Shown here: positions 55,725 through 64,000 of the stretch, in pieces
Layout of the letters: every line of letters begins with the position of its first letter
How positions within the stretch are numbered: the first letter of the stretch is position 1
NCBI RefSeq assembly: GCF_019218285.1
Contig: NZ_JAHUZG010000001.1
Location: 992,001 to 1,056,000, forward strand
Length of the DNA: 64,000 nucleotides
From: Antarctobacter sediminis
Lineage (GTDB): Bacteria; Pseudomonadota; Alphaproteobacteria; Rhodobacterales; Rhodobacteraceae
Direction of reading: 5' to 3'
Position numbers and translations under genes: made by a program
Notes under the pieces: model-generated
What the model was told of the DNA's origin: nothing
Databases searched by the model: none
What the model saw: the letters and a program-made list of their open reading frames with translations, nothing else

Positions 55725-56720
55725 ATGGCAGCCCGCAAGACGACGACGAAACCCAATGTCTCGCCCGAGGAACTTACGCAGTTCTACCGCGACATGCTGC
55801 TGATCCGCCGGTTCGAGGAAAAGGCCGGCCAGCTTTACGGCATGGGGCTGATCGGCGGGTTCTGCCACCTGTATATCGGGCAGGAGGCCGTCGTGGTCGG
55901 GCTGGAGGCCGCTGCCGAGGAAGGCGACAAGCGCATCACTTCTTACCGCGATCACGGCCACATGCTTGCCTGTGGCATGGACCCGAACGGCGTCATGGCG
56001 GAACTGACAGGCCGCGAGGGCGGCTATTCCAAGGGCAAAGGCGGCAGCATGCACATGTTCAGCCGCGAAAAGCATTTCTACGGCGGGCACGGCATCGTCG
56101 GCGCGCAGGTGCCGCTGGGCGCCGGGCTGGCCTTTGCGGACAAGTACAAGGGCAATGGCCGCGTGACCTTTACCTATTTCGGGGATGGTGCCGCCAATCA
56201 GGGCCAGGTCTACGAGACCTTCAACATGGCCGCGCTCTGGGACCTGCCGGTGATCTTCGTGATCGAAAACAACCAATACGCCATGGGCACCGCGATGAAG
56301 CGGTCCACCTCGACGCCGGACATCTTCCATCGCGGCAATGCCTTCGGCATCCCCGGTGAAATGGTCGACGGCATGGATGTGCTTGCGGTCCGCGACGCGG
56401 GGCTGAAGGCGGTCAAACACTGCCGCGCGGGCAAAGGCCCCTATATCCTTGAGATCAAGACCTACCGCTATCGCGGGCATTCCATGTCGGACCCGGCCAA
56501 GTACCGAACCCGCGAAGAGGTGTCGAAGATGCGCGAGGAACGCGACCCCATCGACCACGTCCGCGAGATGCTGGTGCAGGGCGGCCATGCCTCCGAAGAG
56601 GATCTCAAGGCCATCGACAAAGAGATCAAGGCCGTGGTCAACGCCTCTGCCGAGTTCGCCCGCGAAAGCCCCGAGCCCGCCATGGACGAGCTTTGGACCG
56701 ACATCTACGCGGAGGCCTGA
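55725..56720 (+). CDS. pdhA: Pyruvate dehydrogenase E1 component, alpha subunit
   Basis: 331 residues. ThDP/Mg site GDGAANQGQVYETFNMAALW with the downstream Asn in VIENNQYAMGT; phosphorylation-loop-like TYRYRGHSMSDPAKYRTREEV (partly quoted) near the C-terminus. Forms the alpha2beta2 E1 with PdhB. The start MAARKTTTK is set by GGGGAGGAG eight bases upstream; an in-frame extension upstream is rejected. Confidence 0.97.
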   Translation: MAARKTTTKPNVSPEELTQFYRDMLLIRRFEEKAGQLYGMGLIGGFCHLYIGQEAVVVGLEAAAEEGDKRITSYRDHGHMLACGMDPNGVMAELTGREGGYSKGKGGSMHMFSREKHFYGGHGIVGAQVPLGAGLAFADKYKGNGRVTFTYFGDGAANQGQVYETFNMAALWDLPVIFVIENNQYAMGTAMKRSTSTPDIFHRGNAFGIPGEMVDGMDVLAVRDAGLKAVKHCRAGKGPYILEIKTYRYRGHSMSDPAKYRTREEVSKMREERDPIDHVREMLVQGGHASEEDLKAIDKEIKAVVNASAEFARESPEPAMDELWTDIYAEA

Positions 56721-56723
56721 GCG

Positions 56724-57107
56724 ATGCCGCATTTCGAAATTCACGCCGCCGATCCGGCACGCGCCCGGCGGTTCTACGGCGGCTTGTTCGGCTGGCGTTT
56801 CTCGCCGATGCCCGGCGCGGAAGAAATCGACTATCACCTCGTGGACGGCGACAACCTTGGCGCGGATCTGACCGGGGGCATCATGAAACGCATGGATGCG
56901 GCCCCTGCCCCGCAGTCCCCGGTGCGCGGCTGCACCCTGACCTTCGAGGTGGCGGACTGCGATGACCGTTACCGCTGGGCGCTGGACAATGGCGGCGCCG
57001 AGGCATTGCCGCCCGCCGATTACCCCGGGATTGGCCGCGCGGCCTATGTCGAGGACGGCGAAGGAAACATTGTGGGCTTCATCACGCCCGAAACGCGGGG
57101 AGATTGA
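56724..57107 (+). CDS. VOC-superfamily (glyoxalase/bleomycin-resistance fold) protein inside the pdh operon
   Basis: 127 residues with paired beta-alpha-beta-beta-beta motifs: [22 protein letters not shown] at the start and [12 protein letters not shown] near the end, where the Glu would bind metal. Three bases after pdhA and four before pdhB, so certainly co-transcribed. No link to pyruvate metabolism is known to me; protection against a reactive carbonyl is only a guess. Confidence 0.88.
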   Translation: MPHFEIHAADPARARRFYGGLFGWRFSPMPGAEEIDYHLVDGDNLGADLTGGIMKRMDAAPAPQSPVRGCTLTFEVADCDDRYRWALDNGGAEALPPADYPGIGRAAYVEDGEGNIVGFITPETRGD

Positions 57108-57111
57108 CCGC

Positions 57112-58494
57112 ATGGCAACCGAAATCCTCATGCCCGCCCTGTCCCCCACGATGGAGGAAGGCACGCTGGCCAAATGGCTGGTCAAGGAAGGTGATACCGT
57201 GTCCGCCGGCGACGTGATCGCCGAGATCGAAACCGACAAGGCCACGATGGAATTCGAGGCGGTGGACGAAGGGACCATGGGCCGGATCCTTGTGCCCGAG
57301 GGCACCCAGAACGTCGCCGTGAACACAGCCATCGCGGTTCTGGTCGAAGACGGCGAAACACTTGATGATGCGCCCGTGGCCACGGCGCCCCCGGCGCAGG
57401 CCACGGCGGCTGCCGAGGTGGCCCCGTCAGGGGCCGGCGAGAAAGCCGCAACCGCCCCCGCGCAACCTCTGCCCGAAACCCGGGTCGAACCAGACTGGCC
57501 CGAAGGCACCAAGACCAAGAAACAGACCGTGCGCGAGGCACTGCGTGACGCCATGGCCGAGGAGATGCGCGCTGACGGCGATGTCTTCCTCATGGGTGAG
57601 GAGGTTGCCGAGTATCAGGGCGCCTACAAGATCAGCCAGGGCTTGCTGGACGAATTCGGCTCCAAACGTGTGATCGACACGCCGATCACGGAACATGGGT
57701 TCACTGGCATCGGTGTCGGCGCGGCCTTTGGCGGGCTGAAACCGATCGTCGAGTTCATGACCTTCAACTTCGCCATGCAGGCGATGGACCAGATCATCAA
57801 CTCCGCCGCCAAGACGCTGTACATGTCTGGCGGGCAGATGGGCTGTCCGATCACTTTCCGCGGCCCCAATGGCGCCGCCGCCCGCGTCGCGGCCCAGCAC
57901 AGTCAGGATTACGCCGCTTGGTACGCGCATATTCCGGGTCTCAAGGTTGCCATGCCCTATAGCGCCTCCGACGCCAAGGGCCTGCTGAAATCCGCCATCC
58001 GCGATCCCAACCCGGTGATCTTCCTCGAAAACGAAATCCTCTACGGGCGCAGCTTCGAGGTCCCCGTGATGGAGGATTTTACCGTGCCCTTTGGCAAGGC
58101 CCGCATCTGGCAGGCCGGCACCGATGTGACACTTGTCAGCTTCGGCATCGGGATGACCTACGCACTTGAGGCCGCCGAAAAACTGGCCGAGGACGGCATC
58201 AGCGCCGAAGTCATCGACCTGCGCACGCTGCGCCCGCTCGACACGGCCACGGTCATCGCCTCGGTGCAAAAGACCAACCGCTGCGTCACCATCGAAGAAG
58301 GCTGGCCCGTGGGGTCCATCGGCAACCATATCTCGGCGGTCCTCATGCAAGAGGCCTTTGACTACCTCGACGCGCCGGTGCTGAACGTCACCGGCAAGGA
58401 CGTGCCCATGCCCTATGCGGCCAACCTGGAACGCCACGCGCTGGTGACCACACCCGAGGTTGTCGCCGCCGCAAAGAAGGTCTGCTACCGGTGA
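57112..58494 (+). CDS. pdhB: Pyruvate dehydrogenase E1 component, beta subunit, with N-terminal lipoyl domain
   Basis: 460 residues. Residues 1-80 are a lipoyl domain with lipoylated Lys43 in ETDKATMEF; an Ala/Pro linker follows (about 85-130); residues about 135-460 are transketolase-like E1-beta ([61 protein letters not shown]). A lipoyl domain on E1-beta is a known alphaproteobacterial arrangement. This domain is almost identical to that of the downstream E2. Start set by GGGGAGA upstream. Confidence 0.97.
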   Translation: MATEILMPALSPTMEEGTLAKWLVKEGDTVSAGDVIAEIETDKATMEFEAVDEGTMGRILVPEGTQNVAVNTAIAVLVEDGETLDDAPVATAPPAQATAAAEVAPSGAGEKAATAPAQPLPETRVEPDWPEGTKTKKQTVREALRDAMAEEMRADGDVFLMGEEVAEYQGAYKISQGLLDEFGSKRVIDTPITEHGFTGIGVGAAFGGLKPIVEFMTFNFAMQAMDQIINSAAKTLYMSGGQMGCPITFRGPNGAAARVAAQHSQDYAAWYAHIPGLKVAMPYSASDAKGLLKSAIRDPNPVIFLENEILYGRSFEVPVMEDFTVPFGKARIWQAGTDVTLVSFGIGMTYALEAAEKLAEDGISAEVIDLRTLRPLDTATVIASVQKTNRCVTIEEGWPVGSIGNHISAVLMQEAFDYLDAPVLNVTGKDVPMPYAANLERHALVTTPEVVAAAKKVCYR

Positions 58495-58552
58495 ACATGG
58501 CCTTTGCTACCGCGCCCCATAGCCGAACAGACCAGTAAGAGAGGACGGCCCG

Positions 58553-59854
58553 ATGCCCACAGAAATCCTCATGCCCGCCCTGTCCCCAACGATGGAAGAG
58601 GGCACACTGGCCAAATGGCTGGTCAAAGAAGGTGACACGGTCTCGGCCGGTGACGTGATCGCCGAGATCGAAACCGACAAGGCCACGATGGAATTCGAAG
58701 CCGTCGACGAAGGCACCATGGGCCGGATCCTCGTTCCCGAAGGCACGGCAGAGGTCAGGGTCAACACCCCCATCGCCGTCCTGCTCGAAGACGGCGAAAA
58801 CGCCGAGGATATTACTCAGCCCACGGCCAGCGCGCCCCAAACGCCGGCCCCGGCCACCGGAGAAGGCACGCCCAGAGAACCGGCCGAAGCGCCGCCGGCC
58901 CCGCGCAACGACGGCAACCGCGTCTTTGCCTCTCCCCTTGCCCGCCGCATCGCCGCTCAGAAAGGGCTGGACCTGGCGCAGATCGCCGGCAGCGGCCCGC
59001 GCGGACGCATCGTCAAGGCGGATGTCGAACAGGTCAGCGTCCCCCCGGCAGAACAGGGCACAGCACCGGTTTCACCCCCGTCCCCGACCCCGACGGCGCC
59101 CGCACAAACCGGCCCGCAACAGCCTGCCAGCGCCGATGCCGTGCTCAAGACCTACGCCGACCGTCCGCATACCGAGGTGCCGCTTGATGGCATGCGACGC
59201 ACCATCGCCGCCCGCCTGAGTGAGGCCAAGCAAACCATCCCGCATTTCTACCTGCGCCGGGACATTCGCCTCGACGCCCTCATGGCTTTCCGCAAACAGT
59301 TGAACGACCAACTGGCCTCGCGCGGTGTGAAACTTTCGGTCAATGATTTCATCATCAAGGCCTGTGCGCAGGCGCTGCAAGAGGTGCCCGCCGCCAATGC
59401 GGTCTGGGCCGGCGACCGGATCCTGCAACTCACCCCGTCCGACGTGGCGGTGGCGGTCGCCATCGAAGGCGGGCTCTTCACGCCCGTCCTCAGGGATGCC
59501 CAGCAAAAGACGCTTTCGACCCTCTCCGCGGAAATGAAGGATCTGGCGGCCCGCGCCCGTGACCGCAAACTCGCCCCCCATGAATACCAGGGCGGCAGCT
59601 TTGCCATCTCCAATCTGGGCATGTTCGGCATCGATAATTTCGACGCGGTCATCAACCCGCCGCACGGGGCCATCCTCGCCGTAGGTGCCGGGGTCCGGAA
59701 ACCGGTCGTGGCCGACGACGGCAGTCTGACGGTCGCCACAGTCATGTCGGTGACGCTCTCTGTGGATCACCGGGTCATCGACGGCGCCCTCGGCGCGGAA
59801 CTGTTGCAAGCCATCGTGCAGGGGCTGGAAAACCCGATCGCCCTGCTGGCCTGA
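58553..59854 (+). CDS. aceF: Dihydrolipoamide acetyltransferase (pyruvate dehydrogenase E2)
   Basis: 433 residues. Single lipoyl domain (1-80, Lys43), a peripheral-subunit-binding domain (about 120-160: [32 protein letters not shown]), a Pro-rich linker, and the catalytic domain (about 205-433) with [23 protein letters not shown] containing the catalytic His/Asp. Forms the E2 core of the complex. No lipoamide dehydrogenase gene is seen in the window. Confidence 0.97.
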   Translation: MPTEILMPALSPTMEEGTLAKWLVKEGDTVSAGDVIAEIETDKATMEFEAVDEGTMGRILVPEGTAEVRVNTPIAVLLEDGENAEDITQPTASAPQTPAPATGEGTPREPAEAPPAPRNDGNRVFASPLARRIAAQKGLDLAQIAGSGPRGRIVKADVEQVSVPPAEQGTAPVSPPSPTPTAPAQTGPQQPASADAVLKTYADRPHTEVPLDGMRRTIAARLSEAKQTIPHFYLRRDIRLDALMAFRKQLNDQLASRGVKLSVNDFIIKACAQALQEVPAANAVWAGDRILQLTPSDVAVAVAIEGGLFTPVLRDAQQKTLSTLSAEMKDLAARARDRKLAPHEYQGGSFAISNLGMFGIDNFDAVINPPHGAILAVGAGVRKPVVADDGSLTVATVMSVTLSVDHRVIDGALGAELLQAIVQGLENPIALLA

Positions 59855-59860
59855 CCGGCC

Positions 59861-59923
59861 TTTCTTCTGTCTCGAAATATCCCGGGGTGAATGCCGCGCC
59901 AGCGGCAGAGGGGCAGCGCCCCT
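59861..59923 (-). repeat. Dispersed intergenic repeat, subfamily 1, between aceF and cysE
   Basis: On the minus strand: hairpin AGGGGC-GCT-GCCCCT (59923-59909), then CACCCCGGGATATTTCGAG and ACAGAAGAAA ending at 59861. It lies 3' of cysE in the same orientation as most other copies and 6 bases past the aceF stop. Confidence 0.85.
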
Positions 59924-59940
59924 GCCCCGAAACCAAAAGC

Positions 59941-59961
59941 GGCGCGCCCCAAGGGCGCGCC
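59941..59961. terminator. Bidirectional hairpin between aceF and cysE
   Basis: GGCGCGCCC, loop CAA, GGGCGCGCC: a perfect 9-bp GC stem between the convergent aceF and cysE genes, next to a dispersed repeat copy. Likely shared transcription end. Confidence 0.65.
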
Positions 59962-59987
59962 TCCGCTCAATCAAACCGGCAAGAACC

Positions 59988-60794
59988 TCAGCTCTGCCGC
60001 AGCAGCTGATCCATGCTGACCGCCGGTTGCGAACAGCCCGCCTCGCCCACCACCTTGGCGGGCACGCCAGCCACCGTCTTGCAGCGCGGCACCTCCTGCA
60101 AGACCACCGACCCGGCGGCAATCCGCGAGCAGTCGCCCACCTTGATATTGCCCAGAACCTTCGCCCCGGCCCCGATCAGAACCCCGTTGCCGATCTTCGG
60201 GTGACGGTCTTCTTCCTCCTTGCCGGTCCCGCCCAGCGTCACCGAATGCAGCATCGACACATTGTCGCCCACAACCGCCGTTTCACCAATAACGATGGAA
60301 TGCGCGTGGTCGATCATGATACCTTTGCCGATGCGCGCCGCCGGATGGATGTCGATGCCGAAAACCTCGGACGATCGCATCTGGAAGAAATAGGCCAGAT
60401 CCCGGCGGCCCTCTGTCCACAGCCAATGTGCCACCCGGTGCGCCTGTACTGCCTGAAACCCCTTGAAGAACAACAGCGGTTGCAGAAAGCGGTGGCAGGC
60501 GGGATCGCGTTCGTAGGTGGCGGTAATATCCGCACGTGCATCCAGCGCCAGTTCCGGAGCCGCGCCATAGGCCTCGTCACAGATTTCGCGCAGGATCTGC
60601 TCCGACATCTCGGGATTGGCAAGCTTCAACGAAATCCGGTAGCTCAGCGCCCTGTCTATCGAGGGATGGTGCAGGATCGAATAGTGCACCAAGCCGCCCA
60701 ACAGCGGTTCGTCGATCACCGCCTTTTCAGCTTCGCTTCGGATGCGGGCCCAGACAGGGTCCAATTCCGCCAGATGTGCGCGCGTTTCGGCCAT
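59988..60794 (-). CDS. cysE: Serine O-acetyltransferase
   Basis: 268 residues: helical N-terminal domain and left-handed beta-helix (GIDIHPAARIGKGIMIDHAHSIVIGETAVVGDNV key parts) with catalytic His in HPAARIG/HAHSIV and the loop LGGTGKEEEDRHPKIGNGVLIG. First step of cysteine synthesis. The C-terminus ends MDQLLRQS without a typical cysteine-synthase-binding DFMI-like tail but close in length. A perfect palindrome lies 21 bases upstream. cysE beside a GTA cluster is usual in Rhodobacterales. Confidence 0.95.
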   Translation of the reverse strand: MAETRAHLAELDPVWARIRSEAEKAVIDEPLLGGLVHYSILHHPSIDRALSYRISLKLANPEMSEQILREICDEAYGAAPELALDARADITATYERDPACHRFLQPLLFFKGFQAVQAHRVAHWLWTEGRRDLAYFFQMRSSEVFGIDIHPAARIGKGIMIDHAHSIVIGETAVVGDNVSMLHSVTLGGTGKEEEDRHPKIGNGVLIGAGAKVLGNIKVGDCSRIAAGSVVLQEVPRCKTVAGVPAKVVGEAGCSQPAVSMDQLLRQS

Positions 60795-60814
60795 GGCTGT
60801 CCTCCTTTGACGCC

Positions 60815-60837
60815 GTGACCCTATCAGATAGGGTCAC
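60815..60837. promoter_or_regulatory. Perfect 23-base palindrome in the cysE / DksA-like divergent promoter
   Basis: GTGACCCTATC-A-GATAGGGTCAC, 11-bp arms around one base, lies 21 bases before the cysE ATG and 32 bases before the DksA-like ATG in a gap of only 74 bases. It is placed to control both genes. It matches no consensus I recognise. A dimeric regulator site is much more likely than a terminator at this position. Confidence 0.75.
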
Positions 60838-60868
60838 CGGATCGAAACGCAAATCCGTGATGAGGTGA

Positions 60869-61216
60869 ATGACCGACATGGATGAGTCCGAAATTGCCCG
60901 ATTCCGCAGGCAAATCGCCGTCCGGCTGATTGAACTGGACGACGAAGACGCCCTTGGTCGAGAGGGACAATCGACCGTTCAGCTTGACCAACAGGCCGTC
61001 GGGCGCCTGTCACGGCAGGACGCCCTATTGAACCAATCCATGGCCAAGGCCACGCAGGCCCGCCGAGATGCCTTGCGGCGCGCTCTTAGGGCCGCAAGGG
61101 ACCGGATCGACAGTGGCACATTTGGCTATTGCGAGGAAAGTGGCGACAGCATCGCCCCCAAACGGCTGGACCTCGATCCCGCCGCCATACGCTGTATTTC
61201 CTGCGCCTCTGGTTGA
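60869..61216 (+). CDS. DksA/TraR-family protein with an incomplete zinc site
   Basis: 115 residues: N-terminal coiled-coil helices (about 1-80: VQLDQQAVGRLSRQDALLNQ, ARRDALRRALRAARDRI) and a C-terminal zinc-finger remnant. The usual CxxC-x17-CxxC is reduced to CEES ... CISC, so one of four Cys ligands is Ser. It may bind RNA polymerase without normal zinc dependence. Start at 60869 or 60878. The 3' end overlaps the opposing GTA-linked gene by 91 bases. Confidence 0.85.
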   Translation: MTDMDESEIARFRRQIAVRLIELDDEDALGREGQSTVQLDQQAVGRLSRQDALLNQSMAKATQARRDALRRALRAARDRIDSGTFGYCEESGDSIAPKRLDLDPAAIRCISCASG

Positions 61217-61491
61217 CCCCGCTCTCGCAGCGCCGCCATCACCGTGATCTGACAATGCAGAAAGTCCGAATCTTCAAAGCAGACTTCCCGCCCTTGCGGC
61301 CAGCCAAAGGCTGCCGCCATCAACGTCCCGTTGCCCCAGCGCGCATGGGCGCGCCCGGTCTGGCGACAATGCGCATCGGCGGCACTGGCGGCCTCGATCA
61401 GCCGCCGCGCCAATGCAGGTCGAGCGTCCGGCGGCACGGGCAACAAGGCCCGCGCCGCCGCGCTGACGTCGCCGGGCAGCACCGGCTTCAC
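61126..61491 (-). CDS. GTA-cluster terminal ORF (DUF7742-like)
   Basis: 121 residues starting with GTG (VKPVLPGDVSAAARALLPV), the GTG overlapping the stop of the upstream tail gene as GTGA. ARLIEAASAADAHCRQTGRAH and HARWGNGTLMAAAFGW resemble the small ORF that closes GTA structural clusters in Rhodobacterales. Function unknown. Its last third is antisense to the end of the DksA-like gene. Confidence 0.75.
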   Translation of the reverse strand: MKPVLPGDVSAAARALLPVPPDARPALARRLIEAASAADAHCRQTGRAHARWGNGTLMAAAFGWPQGREVCFEDSDFLHCQITVMAALRERGQPEAQEIQRMAAGSRSSRLGAMLSPLSSQ

Positions 61492-64000
61492 GCCGACAGC
61501 TCCAGAACGGCCGCAAGACCCGGCCCGTAGCGTTCCGAAACCTGCGCCACCGACAGGGTAAAGGCTCCGTTCAACCCGTCCTCGGCCTGTGCACCCGCAC
61601 CATAAACCCAGACCGGCGCAAGAACCGTTTCCTCACGCACAACCGTATCGCCTTGGCGGACCGTGACCAGATAGGCCTCGCGCTCTTCGCCAAGTGGGAC
61701 CTCGCTGCGTCCCCAGGCATCGCCTTCGATCCGCGTCCGGCGCACCCAATTGATCAACAGACCGCCGCCTTCGTCGCTGTACCCTCCCATCGGTTCGGCG
61801 CGCAGGTGGGCCGGTCGGTAAGGTCGCAAACCATTGCCGTCGAAGGCGTGACTGAGATGTTCATAGGCCGGATGATCATAGGTCTTGCCAGCGGGTCCGA
61901 TCCTGAAATGCCGCTCCAGCCCCCGGTGCAGCGCCTTCAGACCGATCTGGGCAGGCGCCCCATCCAGAAGGACCACCCAGGATCCCACCGGCCAGACCTC
62001 TGGCATCAGGCCGTCACTGCCCGCCTGCCCCCGCAAGCGGTGAGACAGACGCCAGACTCCCTCGGAAACCAGATCAGCATCCCTGAACTGAAACAACTCC
62101 CAATTTCCGGGCGAGCCGTCACCGATCGCCATCAGGTTCGCACCTGACAGGAGCCCCGCGTCGCTGATCGACTGAAGCGTTCCGCTGGCCAAACGAACGT
62201 TCAGCCCAGCGCCCCGGTCGATCACACCGGGCCGCGCGGCGGGCAAGACGGTTTCGGTCAGGCCAATGACCGACTGGCGGGCAATGACATCGTTCAACGC
62301 ATAATCCGAGTCCTGTGCCGCATCGTAAACGGCAACCGCCCCGGGCCATGGTACGCCGGTCAGCGCAATGTGCGGCGCATGGGGCACTTCGTCCCCGCTC
62401 ATCAGCGGAAGATCCAGAAAGACGGGTGTCACAGGTACTGCGGGCGAAAAGGTCCGGATCGGAGCGCTCTCCTCTGGCATCCGTGAGGGCGTGAACACAT
62501 CCGGTTCGATACGCACCGCATCGACAACCTGATGTTCCATGACCTCCACCTTGTCCACTCGCGCAAGGATCGGCCCGCTTTGCGAGGGCAGTCGCACAAC
62601 ATCCCCCGCGCCCAGCGCGAGTTTTGACGGAGGCAAGGCAAAACGCAAACTGTCCCGTGCAACCCGCGCCTCGGCCAGCCAACGCTCGGCCGTCTGCCTC
62701 CCTTCGCTTCGGGTCATGGCCAGCGGCAGGTCCGTTTCGGAAACGGCATGTGTGGCGTCATCGGGCAGGATCGCCTCCTCCGAAGCGACTTGATGATCTG
62801 CATCGGCCAAAACGAACTGGACCCGCACCCGTCCGGCCATCTCGGCTTCACTTGCGCGGATTTCCAGCACGTCCCCCTCGATCTCCTCGCTGATGGCAAG
62901 GTCTTCGCGTGACAGATCGACCGGGCCTTGCCCTCGCCGCATCCGGAATTCCAGAACGCCATCGCGTTCGACAGCATCGAAGCCATGGGCCAGCATCAAG
63001 GGCTGCAAGGCGCGCCGGGCGTCGGTTACTTGTGAAACGGCGTAACCCCGCGCGAACCCGTGTAGACGGCTGGTGTCGATCTCTGTCAAACCAACACGGG
63101 TGCAGATTTCCTCGACGACCGAGGCAAGGCTGCGGCCGGAAATCCGGCCATTCAGCCAATGTCCGCTGCGATAGTTCGGACCGTCCGACCACAAGTCGTC
63201 GTTCGCCGGGAACCAGGGATACGGCCGCGCGTCCCATGCCCAGACAAAACACCGCTCGAGATCCAGCATCGGCCCACCGTAAACTGACGAGACCGGATTG
63301 TGTTCCGCCTCCCCCCAGTAACCAAGCTGAGCCTTAATGTACTGTTGCTGGATCGCCTCGTCCCGCAGGCCGCTGGAGTAATGCGGCAGATCGGATTCCG
63401 AAGATTTCGGATCAAGGAACTTGTTGGGCTCGTTCGTGGCTTTGTCCAGGGCCGCACAGCCCAGTTCGGTGAACCAGATCGGCTTGGACTCAGGTTGCCA
63501 TGTCGTTGGTTGTGCTTGCCGCACGCCGCCAACCCGTTCGTGATGGGCTTGCCCCCACCAATTCCGAATGTCCTTGAACCGCCAGACCCATGGTTCGCCA
63601 TGCGCCCCGTCCAGGATCGGAGTTCGAACCTGCGCATCCCGATCGGCTTGCGAGGCATAGTACCAGTCATAGCCCTCGCCACCTTCGATATTGCTTCGCA
63701 GGTAGCCCAAGTCATGGATCGCACCCCAAGCGGCATCGGCATGAGCGTCACCATCACGCCAATCAGATAGCGGCATGTAGTTGTCGATCCCGACGAAGTC
63801 GATCTCGGTATGTGACCAAAGCGGATCGAGATGATAGTATAGGTCACCGGATCCGTCCTGCGGATGGTAACCGAAATACTCGGACCAATCGGCTGCATAG
63901 CCAATTTTCACATCGGGCCCCAACAGGACGCGGCACTCTGTTGCCAGAGCCTTGAGCGCTTCGACCGCGGCGAAGCCTGACGCGCCCCGGATCTGCGTCA
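61488..64000 (-). CDS. Gene transfer agent baseplate/tail megatron protein (3' part; gene runs off the window)
   Basis: About 837 codons of the C-terminal part of the large host-specificity/baseplate-hub protein of RcGTA-like particles (orfg15 type, normally about 1300 residues). The visible N-terminal portion is a TIM-barrel glycoside-hydrolase-like domain (LLGPDVKIGYAADWSEYFG, EIDFVGIDNYMPLSDW, IWFTELGCAALDKATNEPN); then tail-hub regions (LNGRISGRSLASVVEEICTR) and a C-terminal beta-rich part (GEEREAYLVTVRQGDTVV). The frame stays open past base 64000, so the start and the rest of the cluster lie beyond the window. Confidence 0.9.
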   Translation of the reverse strand, partial: TQIRGASGFAAVEALKALATECRVLLGPDVKIGYAADWSEYFGYHPQDGSGDLYYHLDPLWSHTEIDFVGIDNYMPLSDWRDGDAHADAAWGAIHDLGYLRSNIEGGEGYDWYYASQADRDAQVRTPILDGAHGEPWVWRFKDIRNWWGQAHHERVGGVRQAQPTTWQPESKPIWFTELGCAALDKATNEPNKFLDPKSSESDLPHYSSGLRDEAIQQQYIKAQLGYWGEAEHNPVSSVYGGPMLDLERCFVWAWDARPYPWFPANDDLWSDGPNYRSGHWLNGRISGRSLASVVEEICTRVGLTEIDTSRLHGFARGYAVSQVTDARRALQPLMLAHGFDAVERDGVLEFRMRRGQGPVDLSREDLAISEEIEGDVLEIRASEAEMAGRVRVQFVLADADHQVASEEAILPDDATHAVSETDLPLAMTRSEGRQTAERWLAEARVARDSLRFALPPSKLALGAGDVVRLPSQSGPILARVDKVEVMEHQVVDAVRIEPDVFTPSRMPEESAPIRTFSPAVPVTPVFLDLPLMSGDEVPHAPHIALTGVPWPGAVAVYDAAQDSDYALNDVIARQSVIGLTETVLPAARPGVIDRGAGLNVRLASGTLQSISDAGLLSGANLMAIGDGSPGNWELFQFRDADLVSEGVWRLSHRLRGQAGSDGLMPEVWPVGSWVVLLDGAPAQIGLKALHRGLERHFRIGPAGKTYDHPAYEHLSHAFDGNGLRPYRPAHLRAEPMGGYSDEGGGLLINWVRRTRIEGDAWGRSEVPLGEEREAYLVTVRQGDTVVREETVLAPVWVYGAGAQAEDGLNGAFTLSVAQVSERYGPGLAAVLELSA

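Overview
The window is a GC-rich chromosomal segment from an alphaproteobacterium, almost certainly a marine Rhodobacterales (Roseobacter-type) species. The reasons are the very long nuo operon studded with family-specific small ORFs (DUF5333, DUF5337 and helix-hairpin-helix types), the end of a gene transfer agent (GTA) structural cluster beside cysE, the complete leucine-catabolic liu cluster, the FtsB-pdhA-pdhB-aceF block with a lipoyl domain on E1-beta, and the dispersed intergenic hairpin repeats. No rRNA, tRNA, CRISPR array or insertion sequence was seen.

Layout. (1) 1-19.8 kb, all minus strand: NADH:ubiquinone oxidoreductase (complex I), nuoA-B-C-D-E-F-G-H-I-J-K-L and the start of nuoM. 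At least a dozen non-canonical ORFs lie between the nuo genes: small exported proteins, lipoproteins, a cysteine-free carboxymuconolactone decarboxylase homologue, and two proteins sharing motifs with an extended NuoE. Many neighbours overlap by TGATG or ATGA, so most of the block looks translationally coupled. (2) 20-21.8 kb: an ATP-grasp protein, a membrane protein and a small exported protein. (3) 21.8-31.6 kb, minus strand: leucine/isovalerate catabolism, transcribed from ivd through an acyl-CoA ligase, mccB, mccA, a GST, HMG-CoA lyase and methylglutaconyl-CoA hydratase, with a palindromic operator candidate in front of ivd. (4) 31.7-38.1 kb: TPR-sulfotransferase, orphan histidine kinase, DegT-type aminotransferase, MmgE/PrpD protein and HAD phosphatase. 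(5) 38.2-42.7 kb: glmU-glmS (UDP-GlcNAc precursor supply), an AlkD-type DNA glycosylase and a lipoprotein. (6) 42.8-51.2 kb: moaA, anmK, tyrS, an acyltransferase-like protein, a DUF3179 protein, two overlapping cyclophilins and pgk. (7) 51.2-55.1 kb, minus strand: the most unusual locus. Two tandem paralogous lipoprotein alpha/beta hydrolases lie upstream of a 538-residue protein that fuses a novel N-terminal region with a putative coiled coil to a complete FtsZ GTPase domain without the usual C-terminal tail. (8) 55.3-59.9 kb: FtsB-like protein and the pyruvate dehydrogenase genes pdhA-VOC-pdhB-aceF. (9) 60-64 kb: cysE and a DksA/TraR-like protein sharing a divergent promoter with a perfect 23-bp palindrome, then the 3' end of a GTA tail/baseplate gene cut by the window edge.

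Regulatory and repeat content. A dispersed intergenic element (GC-rich hairpin, then a conserved GGGATATTT or GGAGTATTT core, then a purine-rich tail ending in AGAAGAAA) occurs six times. In two copies its tail runs into the Shine-Dalgarno sequence of the next gene. Other strong palindromes lie inside the nuo operon (9991-10015), in front of nuoA, ivd and pdhA, and between cysE and the DksA-like gene. Start codons were chosen from homology, overlaps and visible Shine-Dalgarno sequences. Family assignments are from recognition of sequence motifs, with no database search.
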